Made by a program: the position numbers and the translations under genes
Shown: positions 9,915-19,898 of the stretch, in pieces
How positions within the stretch are numbered: the first letter of the stretch is position 1
Layout: each line of letters begins with the position of its first letter
From: Chryseobacterium sp. Marseille-Q5410
Lineage (GTDB): Bacteria > Bacteroidota > Bacteroidia > Flavobacteriales > Weeksellaceae
Direction: 5' to 3'
DNA: 64,000 nt
Assembly (NCBI GenBank): GCA_946892665.1
Contig: CAMPOT010000002.1
Location: 62,001-126,000, forward strand
Notes under the pieces: model-generated
The model's input: the letters and a program-made list of their open reading frames with translations, nothing else
What the model was told of the DNA's origin: nothing
The model's database searches: none

Positions 9915-10184
9915 ATGGCTAAAGAATCAATGAAAGCGCGTGAGCGCAAAAGAGAAGCTACAGTAGCAAAATATGCCGAGAAAAGAAAAGCTTTGAAAGA
10001 AGCCGGAGATTACGAAGCATTACAAAAATTGCCGAAAGACGCTTCACCAGTAAGATTACACAACAGATGTAAATTAACAGGAAGACCAAGAGGTTACATG
10101 AGAACTTTTGGTATTTCTAGAGTAACTTTCCGTGAAATGGCCAATGCAGGTTTGATCCCGGGAGTGAAAAAAGCAAGTTGGTAA
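9915..10184 (+). CDS. rpsN: 30S ribosomal protein S14, zinc-free form
   Basis: 89 residues, with [33 protein letters not shown] at the C-terminal half. This is the long type of S14 without the CXXC zinc ribbon (a single Cys is visible), so it should not need zinc. S14 is part of the 30S head. The gene is followed by a 148-bp spacer that carries a heptad-type inverted repeat before rpsH. Confidence 0.97.
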   Translation: MAKESMKARERKREATVAKYAEKRKALKEAGDYEALQKLPKDASPVRLHNRCKLTGRPRGYMRTFGISRVTFREMANAGLIPGVKKASW

Positions 10185-10218
10185 CAATTTAGAACAATCG
10201 AGATAGAAAAGTTGATTG

Positions 10219-10290
10219 TTAGAATCAAGAGCCAAGAATCAAGAGCCAGGATGTAAGTCTTGAATCTGGTGTCTCGGTTCTTGAATCTCA
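10219..10290. repeat. Heptad-periodic inverted repeat in the rpsN-rpsH spacer (copy A)
   Basis: The left arm holds the 13-mer AGAATCAAGAGCC twice (10221-10233 and 10235-10247), together built from 7-bp units. The right arm, 10257-10288, repeats TCT every 7 bases and is roughly the reverse complement of the left arm. The right arm matches 48489-48520 at 28 of 32 positions, so this is a dispersed element, not random sequence. The remaining spacer up to rpsH is AT-rich with nothing further visible. Confidence 0.75.
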
Positions 10291-10332
10291 ATCAAAACTA
10301 ACTATCATAAACCAATAATTTAAAATAGAAAA

Positions 10333-10731
10333 ATGGTAACAGATCCAATTTCAGATTTCCTAACCAGAGTAAGGAACGCACAAAGCGCAGGCCACAAAGT
10401 GGTGGATATTCCTGCATCGAAAATCAAAAAGGAGATTACAAAAATTTTGTTTGACCAGGGTTATATCCTGAACTACAAGTTCGAAGATAGCGCTGTTCAA
10501 GGAAATATCAAAATCGCTTTGAAGTACGACAAACAAACCAACAAACCTGCGATCAAAAGCATTCAAAGAGCTTCAAGACCAGGTTTAAGACAATACAAAG
10601 GTTCTGAAGAACTGCCAAGAGTATTGAACGGTTTGGGTATTGCTATTATCTCAACTTCTAAAGGAGTAATGACAGATAAAAAAGCTAGACAAGAAAAAGT
10701 AGGTGGAGAGGTAATCTGCTATGTTTATTAA
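10333..10731 (+). CDS. rpsH: 30S ribosomal protein S8
   Basis: 132 residues, [33 protein letters not shown] at the N-terminus and the C-terminal [31 protein letters not shown], both standard for S8, which binds the 16S central domain. In E. coli S8 also represses the spc operon; that is not shown for this group. Follows the repeat-bearing spacer after rpsN. Confidence 0.98.
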   Translation: MVTDPISDFLTRVRNAQSAGHKVVDIPASKIKKEITKILFDQGYILNYKFEDSAVQGNIKIALKYDKQTNKPAIKSIQRASRPGLRQYKGSEELPRVLNGLGIAIISTSKGVMTDKKARQEKVGGEVICYVY

Positions 10732-10748
10732 TTTTTAATCAAAGGAAA

Positions 10749-11294
10749 ATGTCAAGAATTGGTAAATCAATTATAGAAATTCCAGCTAATGTTACCATAA
10801 CCGAAAAAGACGGTTTAGTAACTGTGAAAGGACCGAAAGGCGAACTTACACAGCAAATCAGTGAAGGAATCACTCTAAAACAAGAAGACGGAAAACTTAC
10901 TTTAGAAAGACCGTCCGAATCAAAACAACATAAAGCATTACACGGTCTTTACAGAGCGTTAATTCACAATATGGTCGTTGGAACATCTGAAGGCTTCACT
11001 AAGCAATTGGAGCTTGTAGGGGTAGGATACAGAGCATCACACCAAGGTAACAGACTGGATATGGCTTTAGGATTCTCCCACGGTATCGTGATGGACCTTC
11101 CGAAAGAAATTACTTTAGATACTTTATCTGAAAAAGGTAAAAACCCTATTATTACTTTGTCTTCATATGACAAACAACTCCTAGGGATGGTTGCTGCAAA
11201 GATCAGATCTTTCAGAAAACCAGAGCCATACAAAGGAAAAGGAGTTAGATTCGTAGGAGAAATTGTTAGACGTAAAGCTGGTAAATCTGCTTAA
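10749..11294 (+). CDS. rplF: 50S ribosomal protein L6
   Basis: 181 residues with the two L6 repeats and the C-terminal signature [15 protein letters not shown]6 lies near the GTPase-associated centre by the sarcin-ricin loop. It follows rpsH by 17 bases and precedes rplR by 17 bases. Confidence 0.98.
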   Translation: MSRIGKSIIEIPANVTITEKDGLVTVKGPKGELTQQISEGITLKQEDGKLTLERPSESKQHKALHGLYRALIHNMVVGTSEGFTKQLELVGVGYRASHQGNRLDMALGFSHGIVMDLPKEITLDTLSEKGKNPIITLSSYDKQLLGMVAAKIRSFRKPEPYKGKGVRFVGEIVRRKAGKSA

Positions 11295-11311
11295 TTTTAA
11301 AACTTAAGAAA

Positions 11312-11659
11312 ATGGCACTAAGCAAATTAGAAAAAAGAAATAGAATTAAAAGAAGAGTGAGAGGCAAAATCTCTGGTTCTTCAGAATTGCCAAGATTATC
11401 TGTTTACAAAAGTAATAAAGAAATTTACGCGCAATTGATCGACGATAAAGAAGGAAAAACAATCGTTTCTGCTTCTTCAAGAAACCTTAACGTAAAAGGA
11501 AATAAAGTTGAAATTTCCGCAGAAGTAGGAAAAGCAATCGCTGAAAAAGCTAAAGCTGCAGGAATTGAAAATATAGTGTTCGACAGAAACGGTTTCGTAT
11601 ACCACGGTAGAGTGAAAGCTCTTGCTGACGGAGCGAGAGAAGGCGGACTAAAATTCTAA
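11312..11659 (+). CDS. rplR: 50S ribosomal protein L18
   Basis: 115 residues starting [22 protein letters not shown], with [18 protein letters not shown] and the C-terminal [28 protein letters not shown]18 binds 5S rRNA together with L5. Normal length and place. Confidence 0.98.
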   Translation: MALSKLEKRNRIKRRVRGKISGSSELPRLSVYKSNKEIYAQLIDDKEGKTIVSASSRNLNVKGNKVEISAEVGKAIAEKAKAAGIENIVFDRNGFVYHGRVKALADGAREGGLKF

Positions 11660-11677
11660 TCATTAAATTTCGGAAAC

Positions 11678-12199
11678 ATGTTAGGACTAGATAATATAGA
11701 AAAAGTAAAACCGGGAGGATTAGAATTAAAAGATCGTCTCGTTGCTGTAAATAGAGTAACTAAAGTTACTAAAGGGGGACGTGCATTTGGTTTTTCTGCA
11801 ATTGTAGTTGTAGGAGACGAGGCAGGAACCGTAGGTTTCGGTTTAGGAAAATCTAAGGAAGTTGCTTCCGCTATTGCTAAAGCAGTAGAAGATGCTAAGA
11901 AAAACTTAGTGAAAGTTCCGGTGATCAACCACACCATTCCTCACCAAACTTCTGCAAGATATGGAGGTGCTGATATCTTTTTAAGACCAGCTTCTCACGG
12001 TACAGGGCTTATCGCCGGTGGTGCGGTAAGAGCGGTATTGGAATCTGCAGGGGTACACGATATCTTGTCAAAATCTAAAGGTTCTTCCAACCCACACAAC
12101 GTGGTGAAAGCTACTTTCAAAGCGTTATTGGATATCAGAAGACCAGAAGATATTGCAAAATTAAGAGGTATTTCATTAGATAAAGTGTTTAACGGTTAA
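11678..12199 (+). CDS. rpsE: 30S ribosomal protein S5
   Basis: 173 residues. The dsRNA-binding fold region [32 protein letters not shown] and the C-terminal [40 protein letters not shown] are typical of S5, which affects decoding accuracy and lines the mRNA entry site with S3 and S4. 18 bases after rplR. Confidence 0.98.
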   Translation: MLGLDNIEKVKPGGLELKDRLVAVNRVTKVTKGGRAFGFSAIVVVGDEAGTVGFGLGKSKEVASAIAKAVEDAKKNLVKVPVINHTIPHQTSARYGGADIFLRPASHGTGLIAGGAVRAVLESAGVHDILSKSKGSSNPHNVVKATFKALLDIRRPEDIAKLRGISLDKVFNG

Positions 12200-12209
12200 T
12201 ATAAAAACA

Positions 12210-12386
12210 ATGGCAAAAATTTCAGTAAAACAAGTAAAAAGCGCTATTGGTAGAACAAAAACCCAAAAAAGAACGCTTGAAGCATTAGGATTGAAAAAAC
12301 TTCACCAAGTTGTTGAACACGAAGCTACTCCTTCTATCTTAGGAATGGTGGCTGCTGTGAGTCATTTAGTAGAAGTTCAAAAATAA
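12210..12386 (+). CDS. rpmD: 50S ribosomal protein L30
   Basis: A 58-residue gene read directly from the sequence. It starts MAKISVKQVKSAIGRTKTQ and ends VSHLVEVQK, with the L30 signature LEALGLKKLHQVV in the middle. The ATG is at 12210 and TAA at 12384-12386. L30 is a small 50S protein absent from some bacteria. It sits in the usual place between rpsE and rplO. Confidence 0.95.
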   Translation: MAKISVKQVKSAIGRTKTQKRTLEALGLKKLHQVVEHEATPSILGMVAAVSHLVEVQK

Positions 12387-12398
12387 AAATTGTTACAG

Positions 12399-12455
12399 TT
12401 GAAGTTTGAGGTTAAATCTTTTAGCCTTAAACTTTAAACTTTAAACCTTAAACAA
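12399..12455. repeat. Heptad-periodic inverted repeat in the rpmD-rplO spacer
   Basis: From 12421 the sequence runs in 7-bp steps: TTAGCCT, TAAACTT, TAAACTT, TAAACCT, TAAACAA. The preceding bases GTTTGAGGTTAAA are nearly the reverse complement of TTTAGCCTTAAAC, so the element can fold back. It occupies most of the 77-bp spacer between two ribosomal genes. Confidence 0.7.
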
Positions 12456-12463
12456 AATTAGAA

Positions 12464-12910
12464 ATGAATTTAAATAATATAAGACCGGCATCAGGTGCAA
12501 CTCACAATTCTAAAAGACTTGGTAGAGGCCAGGGAAGTGGAAAAGGTGGTACTTCTGCAAAAGGACACAAAGGTCAAAAAGCGAGAGCGGGTTACTCCCA
12601 AAAAATCGGTTTTGAAGGTGGACAGATGCCTTTGCAAAGAAGACTTCCTAAGTTCGGTTTCAACAACGTAAACAGAAAAGAGTACAGAGCGATCAATCTT
12701 GATACCATCCAACTTTTGGCTGATGCGAAAAACATCACCGAAGTTACTAAAGACATCTTAGTAGAAAACGGTTTAGCTAAAAAAAGCGAAATTGTGAAAA
12801 TTATGGGTAGAGGAGAATTGAAATCAGCGGTTTCAATCTCTGCGCACAAATTCACAAAATCTGCTGAAGAAGCAATCGCAAAAGTAGGAGGTAAAGCAAT
12901 TACTCTATAA
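12464..12910 (+). CDS. rplO: 50S ribosomal protein L15
   Basis: 148 residues with the glycine- and lysine-rich N-terminus LGRGQGSGKGGTSAKGHKGQKAR and FEGGQMPLQRRLPKFGF, standard for L15. It is a late-assembly 50S protein. Its gene is followed 8 bases later by secY, as in the spc operon of most bacteria. Confidence 0.98.
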   Translation: MNLNNIRPASGATHNSKRLGRGQGSGKGGTSAKGHKGQKARAGYSQKIGFEGGQMPLQRRLPKFGFNNVNRKEYRAINLDTIQLLADAKNITEVTKDILVENGLAKKSEIVKIMGRGELKSAVSISAHKFTKSAEEAIAKVGGKAITL

Positions 12911-12918
12911 TCATTACA

Positions 12919-14298
12919 ATGAAAGAATTTATACAAACACTAAAAAACATTTGGAGTCTTAAGGAACTTAGGGACAAAATACTTTTTACCCTTGGGTTGA
13001 TCCTCGTGTATAGATTCGCATCTTATATTTCCCTACCTGCCATTAACATGGCCGAGGTGGGGAATCTTTTGGAACATTACCAGAACCAGGGTGGCAACAA
13101 GCAGGGAGCAGGTCTTCTTGGGTTGCTTTCTTCATTTACGGGAGGTGCGTTCAGTAGAGCTTCCATTATGGCGCTAGGAATTATGCCTTATATTTCTGCT
13201 TCGATTATCGTTCAGCTGATGGGGATGGCGATTCCTTATCTTCAGAAGCTACAAAAGGATGGCGAAAGCGGTAGAAATACTTTGAACCAAATTACAAGAT
13301 GGTTAACAATCGCAGTTTGTTTGGTGCAAGCACCTTCTTACCTCACTTCTATTACCCAGATGTTCTTGCCACACGCGCAATTTGCATCTGCTTATTATGT
13401 GCATCCTGAGTCCATCATGTTTTGGTTGCCAAGTATTGTAATATTAGTTGCGGGGTCGGTATTTGCAATGTGGTTGGGAGAAAAAATTACGGATAAAGGT
13501 ATCGGAAATGGTATTTCAATCTTAATCATGGTAGGTATCTTAGCAGATCTTCCAGGAGCATTTATCCAGGAAATTGCTACACAAACCGGAAAAGGCGGTT
13601 TAGGTACGATCATGATTTTAGTGGAAGTTTTATTCTGGATGCTCGTAGTTCTTTTGGCAATTGTATTATCGGTTGCAGTAAGAAAAATTCCTATTCAGTA
13701 TGTTAGTAGAGCACAGGCAAGAGGTGGTGCAAACAGAAATTTAATGCAGGGGGCAAGACAGTGGATCCCACTTAAAGTAAATGCGTCGGGAGTAATGCCG
13801 ATCATTTTTGCACAAGCTTTAATGTTTGTTCCTGGTCTTTTAACCAAAGTAGATGAGTCTAACTCATTCCTCGCTGGCTTCAAAGACGTTTTCAGTTGGC
13901 AATACAACGTGCTTTTCGCAGTGTTGATTATCATCTTCTCTTTCTTCTACACAGCAATCACTATTCCGGTGAATCAGATGGCGGATGATTTGAAGAGAAA
14001 CGGTGGATTAATTCCTAAAGTAAAACCCGGAAAAGAAACCGCGGATTACATTGATGATATTTTGTCAAAAATAACTTTGCCTGGATCAATATTTTTAGCT
14101 ATCTTTGCAATCCTTCCGGCAATAGTGCACGGAGTATTTGTTCAAACAGATAGATTTGCCCTCTTTTTCGGGGGTACATCGCTATTAATTATGGTAGGAG
14201 TAATCCTGGACACCGTTCAGCAAATCAATACGTATTTGTTGAACCACCATTATGATGGTTTGATGCAGTCAAAATTATCTAGAACAACAAATCAGTAA
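12919..14298 (+). CDS. secY: Protein translocase subunit SecY
   Basis: 459 residues, ten predicted membrane segments. The plug and TM2 region GGAFSRASIMALGIMPYISASIIVQLM, the cytosolic loop AVRKIPIQYVSRAQARGG and PVNQMADDLKRNGG are conserved. SecY forms the protein-conducting channel of the inner membrane with SecE and SecG. Length is a little above E. coli (443), mostly from an extended periplasmic loop around residues 45-65. Co-transcribed with ribosomal genes. Confidence 0.98.
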   Translation: MKEFIQTLKNIWSLKELRDKILFTLGLILVYRFASYISLPAINMAEVGNLLEHYQNQGGNKQGAGLLGLLSSFTGGAFSRASIMALGIMPYISASIIVQLMGMAIPYLQKLQKDGESGRNTLNQITRWLTIAVCLVQAPSYLTSITQMFLPHAQFASAYYVHPESIMFWLPSIVILVAGSVFAMWLGEKITDKGIGNGISILIMVGILADLPGAFIQEIATQTGKGGLGTIMILVEVLFWMLVVLLAIVLSVAVRKIPIQYVSRAQARGGANRNLMQGARQWIPLKVNASGVMPIIFAQALMFVPGLLTKVDESNSFLAGFKDVFSWQYNVLFAVLIIIFSFFYTAITIPVNQMADDLKRNGGLIPKVKPGKETADYIDDILSKITLPGSIFLAIFAILPAIVHGVFVQTDRFALFFGGTSLLIMVGVILDTVQQINTYLLNHHYDGLMQSKLSRTTNQ

Positions 14299-14306
14299 GT
14301 GGATAA

Positions 14307-14522
14307 ATGGCTAAACAAAAACATATAGAACAAGACGGCGTAATAACGGAAGCACTTTCCAATGCGCAGTTCCGTGTTGAACTAGAAAATGGGCATGTAC
14401 TTATTGCCCATATTTCCGGTAAAATGCGAATGCATTACATCAAACTTTTGCCTGGTGATAAGGTGAAATTAGAATTATCTCCTTACGATTTATCGAAAGG
14501 AAGAATCACATTTAGATACTAA
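14307..14522 (+). CDS. infA: Translation initiation factor IF-1
   Basis: 71 residues, an S1-type OB fold: [53 protein letters not shown] and a C-terminal [14 protein letters not shown]-1 occupies the A site during initiation. It lies 8 bases after secY and before rpmJ, the usual order. Confidence 0.97.
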   Translation: MAKQKHIEQDGVITEALSNAQFRVELENGHVLIAHISGKMRMHYIKLLPGDKVKLELSPYDLSKGRITFRY

Positions 14523-14660
14523 TTAAGGAGCAATCCGGAAATTATTATAATAAGAAAACAAATAGAATCATACGATTTTATTAGTCATTTAAATATTTAA
14601 ACAAAAGGGGGTGGAATCACTTGGAGTTCATCTAACCGTTGGAAAATTAAACCAAAACAA
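14523..14660. other. Spacer between infA and rpmJ
   Basis: 138 bases, longer than most spacers of this operon. The first 85 bases are AT-rich. Then comes a G-rich patch, AAAAGGGGGTGGAATCACTT (14603-14622), unusual for this sequence. I see no clear promoter or terminator. Confidence 0.4.
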
Positions 14661-14777
14661 ATGAAAGTTAGAGCATCTATCAAAAAAAGAAGTGCTGATT
14701 GCAAAATTGTTCGCAGAAAAGGCGTTCTGTTTGTAATCAACAAGAAAAACCCAAAATTTAAACAAAGACAAGGCTAA
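14661..14777 (+). CDS. rpmJ: 50S ribosomal protein L36, zinc-free form
   Basis: 38 residues read directly from the sequence, [21 protein letters not shown] and ending [12 protein letters not shown] at 14661, TAA at 14775-14777. L36 normally binds zinc through three Cys and one His; here only one Cys is left (residue 14), so this is the C- type that does not bind zinc. Sits between infA and rpsM as in other bacteria. Confidence 0.95.
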   Translation: MKVRASIKKRSADCKIVRRKGVLFVINKKNPKFKQRQG

Positions 14778-14786
14778 AATTAAATT

Positions 14787-15164
14787 ATGGCGAGAATTTC
14801 AGGTATTGATTTACCAAAAAACAAAAGAGGCGTTATCGGCTTAACTTACATCTACGGAATCGGAAGAAGCACTTCCTCCGAAATCCTTAAAGCAGCCGGA
14901 ATCAGCGAAGACAAGAAAGTCAACGAATGGAATGACGATGAATTGGCACTAATCAGAAACTACATCACTGAAAACATCAAAGTAGAAGGTGAATTACGTT
15001 CTGAAACACAATTGAACATCAAGCGATTGATGGATATTGGTTGCCAACGAGGAATACGTCACAGACTGGGATTACCTTTAAGAGGCCAAAGAACTAAAAA
15101 CAATTCTAGAACCCGAAAAGGAAAGAGAAAAACTGTTGCTAACAAGAAAAAAGCAAGTAAATAA
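14787..15164 (+). CDS. rpsM: 30S ribosomal protein S13
   Basis: 125 residues, [28 protein letters not shown] at the start and [32 protein letters not shown] at the end. S13 contacts the P-site tRNA and bridges to L5. First of the rpsM-rpsK-rpsD-rpoA-rplQ (alpha operon) genes. Confidence 0.98.
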   Translation: MARISGIDLPKNKRGVIGLTYIYGIGRSTSSEILKAAGISEDKKVNEWNDDELALIRNYITENIKVEGELRSETQLNIKRLMDIGCQRGIRHRLGLPLRGQRTKNNSRTRKGKRKTVANKKKASK

Positions 15165-15176
15165 TCGGTAAGAATT

Positions 15177-15566
15177 ATGGCAAAACAGACTAAAGTTGTT
15201 AAAAAAAGAAAAGTAAAAGTTGAAGCGATCGGTGAAGCACACATCCAAGCATCATTCAACAATATTATTATTTCTTTGACGAATAAAAACGGAGAAGTAA
15301 TCTCGTGGGCATCTGCCGGAAAAATGGGATTCAGAGGTTCTAAAAAGAATACTCCTTTCGCAGCGCAAATGGCTGCTGAAAATTGCTCTGCAGTAGCACA
15401 CGAAGCTGGGCTTAGAAGAGTGAAGGTGTTTGTGAAAGGTCCAGGTGCAGGTAGAGAATCTGCAATCAGAACAATTCACAATTCAGGAATTGAAGTTAGC
15501 GAAATCGTTGACGTGACGCCAATGCCACACAACGGATGTAGACCACCTAAAAGAAGAAGAGTATAA
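15177..15566 (+). CDS. rpsK: 30S ribosomal protein S11
   Basis: 129 residues with [47 protein letters not shown] and the C-terminal [18 protein letters not shown], the universal S11 signature. S11 forms part of the mRNA exit channel. 12 bases after rpsM. Confidence 0.98.
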   Translation: MAKQTKVVKKRKVKVEAIGEAHIQASFNNIIISLTNKNGEVISWASAGKMGFRGSKKNTPFAAQMAAENCSAVAHEAGLRRVKVFVKGPGAGRESAIRTIHNSGIEVSEIVDVTPMPHNGCRPPKRRRV

Positions 15567-15570
15567 TAAA

Positions 15571-15650
15571 TTAGAATTTTAAATTTTAAATTTTAAAATT
15601 TTAAATCATCGGTTTATTATTGTAAAATCTAAAATCTAGAATCTATAATC
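15571..15650. repeat. Two heptad arrays in the rpsK-rpsD spacer
   Basis: Array 1 (15571-15606): TTAGAAT, TTTAAAT, TTTAAAT, TTTAAAA and a partial unit. Array 2 (15623-15650): TAAAATC, TAAAATC, TAGAATC, TATAATC, all exactly 7 bp apart. Together they fill nearly all of the 95-bp spacer. Array 2 uses the same unit as the rpsC-rplP spacer. Confidence 0.8.
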
Positions 15651-15661
15651 CTTAGAAAATT

Positions 15662-16270
15662 ATGGCAAGATATATTGGACCTAAAACTAAGATTGCAAGA
15701 AAATTTGGTGTTGCAATCTACGGAGATGACAAAAACTTCGAGAAAAGAAAAAACCAACCACCGGGGCAACACGGTGTGAACAAAAGAAGAGGATCAAAGA
15801 AATCTGAATATGCTGTCCAGCTAATGGAAAAGCAGAAAGCTAAATATACTTATGGTATTTTAGAAAGACAATTTGCTAACCTATACGAAAAAGCGCAAAG
15901 AGCAAAAGGCGTTACAGGTGAGGTTCTTTTACAATTATGTGAATCTAGATTAGATAACGTTGTGTACAGACTTGGTTTTGCGAAAACAAGAGCAGGTGCA
16001 AGACAATTGGTATCTCACAGACACATTACAGTAAACGGCGAATTAGTAAACATTCCTTCCTATTTGTTGAAAGCGGGTGACGTAGTTGCAGTAAGAGAAA
16101 AATCTAAATCTCTTGAAGTAATTGCAGATTCTTTAGCTTCTAAAGCAAACTATGAGTGGTTACAGTTCAACGACGAAACAAAACAAGGTACTTTCGTATC
16201 AGCTCCGGAAAGAATCCAAATCCCGGAAGATATTAAAGAACAGTTGATCGTCGAACTTTACTCTAAATAA
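15662..16270 (+). CDS. rpsD: 30S ribosomal protein S4, zinc-free form
   Basis: 202 residues: [28 protein letters not shown], and the S4 RNA-binding domain [31 protein letters not shown] at about residues 94-125. S4 starts 30S body assembly and acts in accuracy. The N-terminal zinc-binding cysteines seen in some S4 proteins are absent. Confidence 0.98.
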   Translation: MARYIGPKTKIARKFGVAIYGDDKNFEKRKNQPPGQHGVNKRRGSKKSEYAVQLMEKQKAKYTYGILERQFANLYEKAQRAKGVTGEVLLQLCESRLDNVVYRLGFAKTRAGARQLVSHRHITVNGELVNIPSYLLKAGDVVAVREKSKSLEVIADSLASKANYEWLQFNDETKQGTFVSAPERIQIPEDIKEQLIVELYSK

Positions 16271-16303
16271 TTTTTTTCAAATTTTTGCTCAACCCCAAAT
16301 TAT

Positions 16304-17299
16304 ATGGCAATTTTAACATTTATTAAACCCGATAAAGTAATCCTACTTAACTCTGATGATTTCAAAGGTCAATTTGAATTCAGACCATTGGAACCAGGTT
16401 TCGGTCTTACTATCGGTAATGCTTTGAGGAGAGTTTTACTTTCTTCTCTTGAAGGATATGCTATTTCATCTATCAAAATAGAAGGCGTAGAGCACGAATT
16501 TTCAACAATTCCCGGTGTTATTGAAGATGTAACAGAAATTATTCTGAACCTGAAACAATTAAGACTTAAAGCTACTACTGAAAACGCTTCAACTGAAGCA
16601 GTAACTGCAAAAGTTTCCGGACAAACTACTGTAACAGCAGGAGATTTAGGGAAATCAATCCAAGGGTTTGAAGTTTTAAACCCAGATTTGATCATCTGTA
16701 ACCTCAATAAAGATGTGAAATTTGAAATCACTTTCAACATCGAAAAAGGTAGAGGATATGTTCCTTCTGAGCAGAACAAATCAAGCAATGCACCTATCGG
16801 TACCATTGCCATTGATTCCATCTTTACGCCGATCAAGAAAGTGCAGTACAGTGTTGAAAACTATCGTGTAGAGCAAAAAACAGACTACGAAAAACTTGTT
16901 TTGGATATCGAAACTGATGGCTCAATCAGTCCTCAGAACGCTTTAACCGAAGCTTCTAAGATATTAATTTATCACTTCATGTTGTTCTCTGATGAGAGAA
17001 TCACCTTGGAAACTGAAGCTGTGAAAGCATCTATCCAATACGACGAAGAAACCCTTCACACAAGACAATTGCTTAAATCTAAATTGACCGACATGGATCT
17101 TTCAGTAAGAGCATTGAACTGTTTGAAAGCTGCCGAAGTGGAAACTTTGGGTGAGTTGGTTTCTTACACCAAGTCTGATTTGATGAAATTCAGAAATTTC
17201 GGTAAAAAATCTTTAACAGAATTAGAAGAATTAGTGCATGCAAAAGGTCTTAACTTTGGTTTCGACGTTACTAAATATAAATTAGACGCTGATAAATAA
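16304..17299 (+). CDS. rpoA: RNA polymerase alpha subunit
   Basis: 331 residues. The N-terminal domain (about residues 20-230) for dimerisation and assembly of polymerase contains [28 protein letters not shown]; the C-terminal domain (about 250-325) for contacts with activators and DNA contains [43 protein letters not shown]. Full length and normal. It lies between rpsD and rplQ in the alpha operon. Confidence 0.99.
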   Translation: MAILTFIKPDKVILLNSDDFKGQFEFRPLEPGFGLTIGNALRRVLLSSLEGYAISSIKIEGVEHEFSTIPGVIEDVTEIILNLKQLRLKATTENASTEAVTAKVSGQTTVTAGDLGKSIQGFEVLNPDLIICNLNKDVKFEITFNIEKGRGYVPSEQNKSSNAPIGTIAIDSIFTPIKKVQYSVENYRVEQKTDYEKLVLDIETDGSISPQNALTEASKILIYHFMLFSDERITLETEAVKASIQYDEETLHTRQLLKSKLTDMDLSVRALNCLKAAEVETLGELVSYTKSDLMKFRNFGKKSLTELEELVHAKGLNFGFDVTKYKLDADK

Positions 17300-17305
17300 A
17301 AAACA

Positions 17306-17842
17306 ATGAGACACGGTAAAAAATTCAATCACTTAGGAAGAACCGCTTCACACAGAAGTGCATTACTTTCTAATATGGCTTGTTCTCTTATTGAGCATAA
17401 AAGAATCAACACAACTGTTGCAAAGGCGAAAGCTTTGAGAGTTTTTGTTGAACCTATCTTAACAAAAGCAAAAGAAGATACAACTCACAATAGAAGAACA
17501 GTTTTCTCTTACCTGCAAAGCAAAGAAGCAGTTACTGAATTATTCAGAACTGTTGCTCCTAAAATTGCAGAAAGAAATGGTGGTTACACCAGAATCATCA
17601 AAACTGGATTCAGACCAGGCGACGCTGCAGATACTGCAATGATCGAGCTTGTAGATTTCAACGAACTTTACAATCCTAACGCTGAAGAGAAAAAAGTAAC
17701 AAGAAGAAGCAGAAGATCTGCCGCTCCTAAAGCTGAAGCAGTTGCTGCTGAAGTAAAGGAAGCTCCGGCAAAAGCTGATGCTAAAACTGAAGAACCTACT
17801 GCAGAATCTGCAGACTCTACAGAAGAAAAAACTGCTGAATAA
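17306..17842 (+). CDS. rplQ: 50S ribosomal protein L17 with C-terminal extension
   Basis: 178 residues. The first 125 or so are typical L17: [34 protein letters not shown], with [20 protein letters not shown]. The last 50 are a low-complexity tail of Ala, Glu and Lys, not present in E. coli L17 (127 residues) but seen in Bacteroidota. L17 lies near the tunnel exit. Last gene of the ribosomal operon, followed by a terminator. Confidence 0.97.
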   Translation: MRHGKKFNHLGRTASHRSALLSNMACSLIEHKRINTTVAKAKALRVFVEPILTKAKEDTTHNRRTVFSYLQSKEAVTELFRTVAPKIAERNGGYTRIIKTGFRPGDAADTAMIELVDFNELYNPNAEEKKVTRRSRRSAAPKAEAVAAEVKEAPAKADAKTEEPTAESADSTEEKTAE

Positions 17843-17865
17843 TTCCAACAGTTTTTAGAAGATAT

Positions 17866-17901
17866 AAAAAAGCCATTCAATTAATTTTGAATGGTTTTTT
17901 T
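17866..17901. terminator. Bidirectional terminator after rplQ
   Basis: AAAAAGCCATTCAA and TTGAATGGTTTTTT form a long stem with a short AT loop; the T run on the plus strand and A run on the left allow it to end both rplQ and the reverse-strand lipoprotein gene. Confidence 0.9.
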
Positions 17902-17916
17902 GTTTTTTTACAAGGG

Positions 17917-18351
17917 TTAATTAACCCTCGCTTTTTTCAACGCGATCACATTATTTCCTTGGGTAATGATCACGCTGTCGTTTTTAGCAACAATTTGGAA
18001 ATCGTAATTTCCGTAAACGCCTTCACCCCGGTCTGCCTTTCGCGGAGCGGAAATCGTTTTGTTATTACTGCGGATACTGATAGAATTTTCTTTTTCATTA
18101 TTCTTAAAAGTTACTAATGCCGACGATCCATCTTCTGCAACATATCGGTCGGTATATTCCGTTTTGATATTTCCCCCATCATTCTCCGTCTTTTCTACAG
18201 AAATGCTAGTATCTGCTTTTCCGCTGTTGTTTTCAACTTGGATGTCGGAAGTCTCTTCCACCACGATATTTTTATTTCCTTCTGCAGGTTTATTGCAACT
18301 ATAAATCGCCAAAAGCATCAATGCAGAGGCAGCACAAATTATTTTTTTCAT
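17917..18351 (-). CDS. Lipoprotein, weakly MliC-like
   Basis: 144 residues from the ATG at 18351, which gives MKKIICAASALMLLAIYSCNK, a lipoprotein signal peptide with lipobox IYSC. An upstream in-frame ATG at 18375 would add 8 residues and is less likely. The middle is acidic and low-complexity; the last 75 residues (YVAEDGSSALVTFKNN ... VYGNYDFQIVAKNDSVIITQ) loosely resemble the beta-sheet domain of MliC-type lysozyme inhibitors. I do not regard that as proven. It stands alone, convergent with the ribosomal operon and divergent from eno. Confidence 0.7.
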   Translation of the reverse strand: MKKIICAASALMLLAIYSCNKPAEGNKNIVVEETSDIQVENNSGKADTSISVEKTENDGGNIKTEYTDRYVAEDGSSALVTFKNNEKENSISIRSNNKTISAPRKADRGEGVYGNYDFQIVAKNDSVIITQGNNVIALKKARVN

Positions 18352-18484
18352 AACAATATTATTTTTATCTCTCAAATTTACGATTACTTTTTTTTAATAT
18401 TAAAAACTTAATTAATTAACTTAATTTTAACGCTGACCTTCATAAAATCATGTATTGAAAACCAAAATATAGTTCTATTTTCAT

Positions 18485-19816
<1,332 letters not shown>

Positions 19817-19829
19817 TAGATAATATTAA

Positions 19830-19863
19830 TAGATAATAGCAAGATTCATTTGCTGTTTTCTAT
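19830..19863 (+). terminator. Imperfect hairpin between eno and gltA
   Basis: TAGATAATAGCAA and TTTGCTGTTTTCTA can pair with two mismatches around a 6-7 nt loop. There is no good T tract, so it may be an attenuator, a processing site or chance. Confidence 0.35.
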
Positions 19864-19898
19864 CATTATTCATAATTTAGTAAAAAATAAATAATTAT

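Noticed and set aside
17887-18304. Forward frames over the lipoprotein gene after rplQ
   Set aside because: The reverse frame has a clear lipoprotein signal; the forward frames overlap a terminator.
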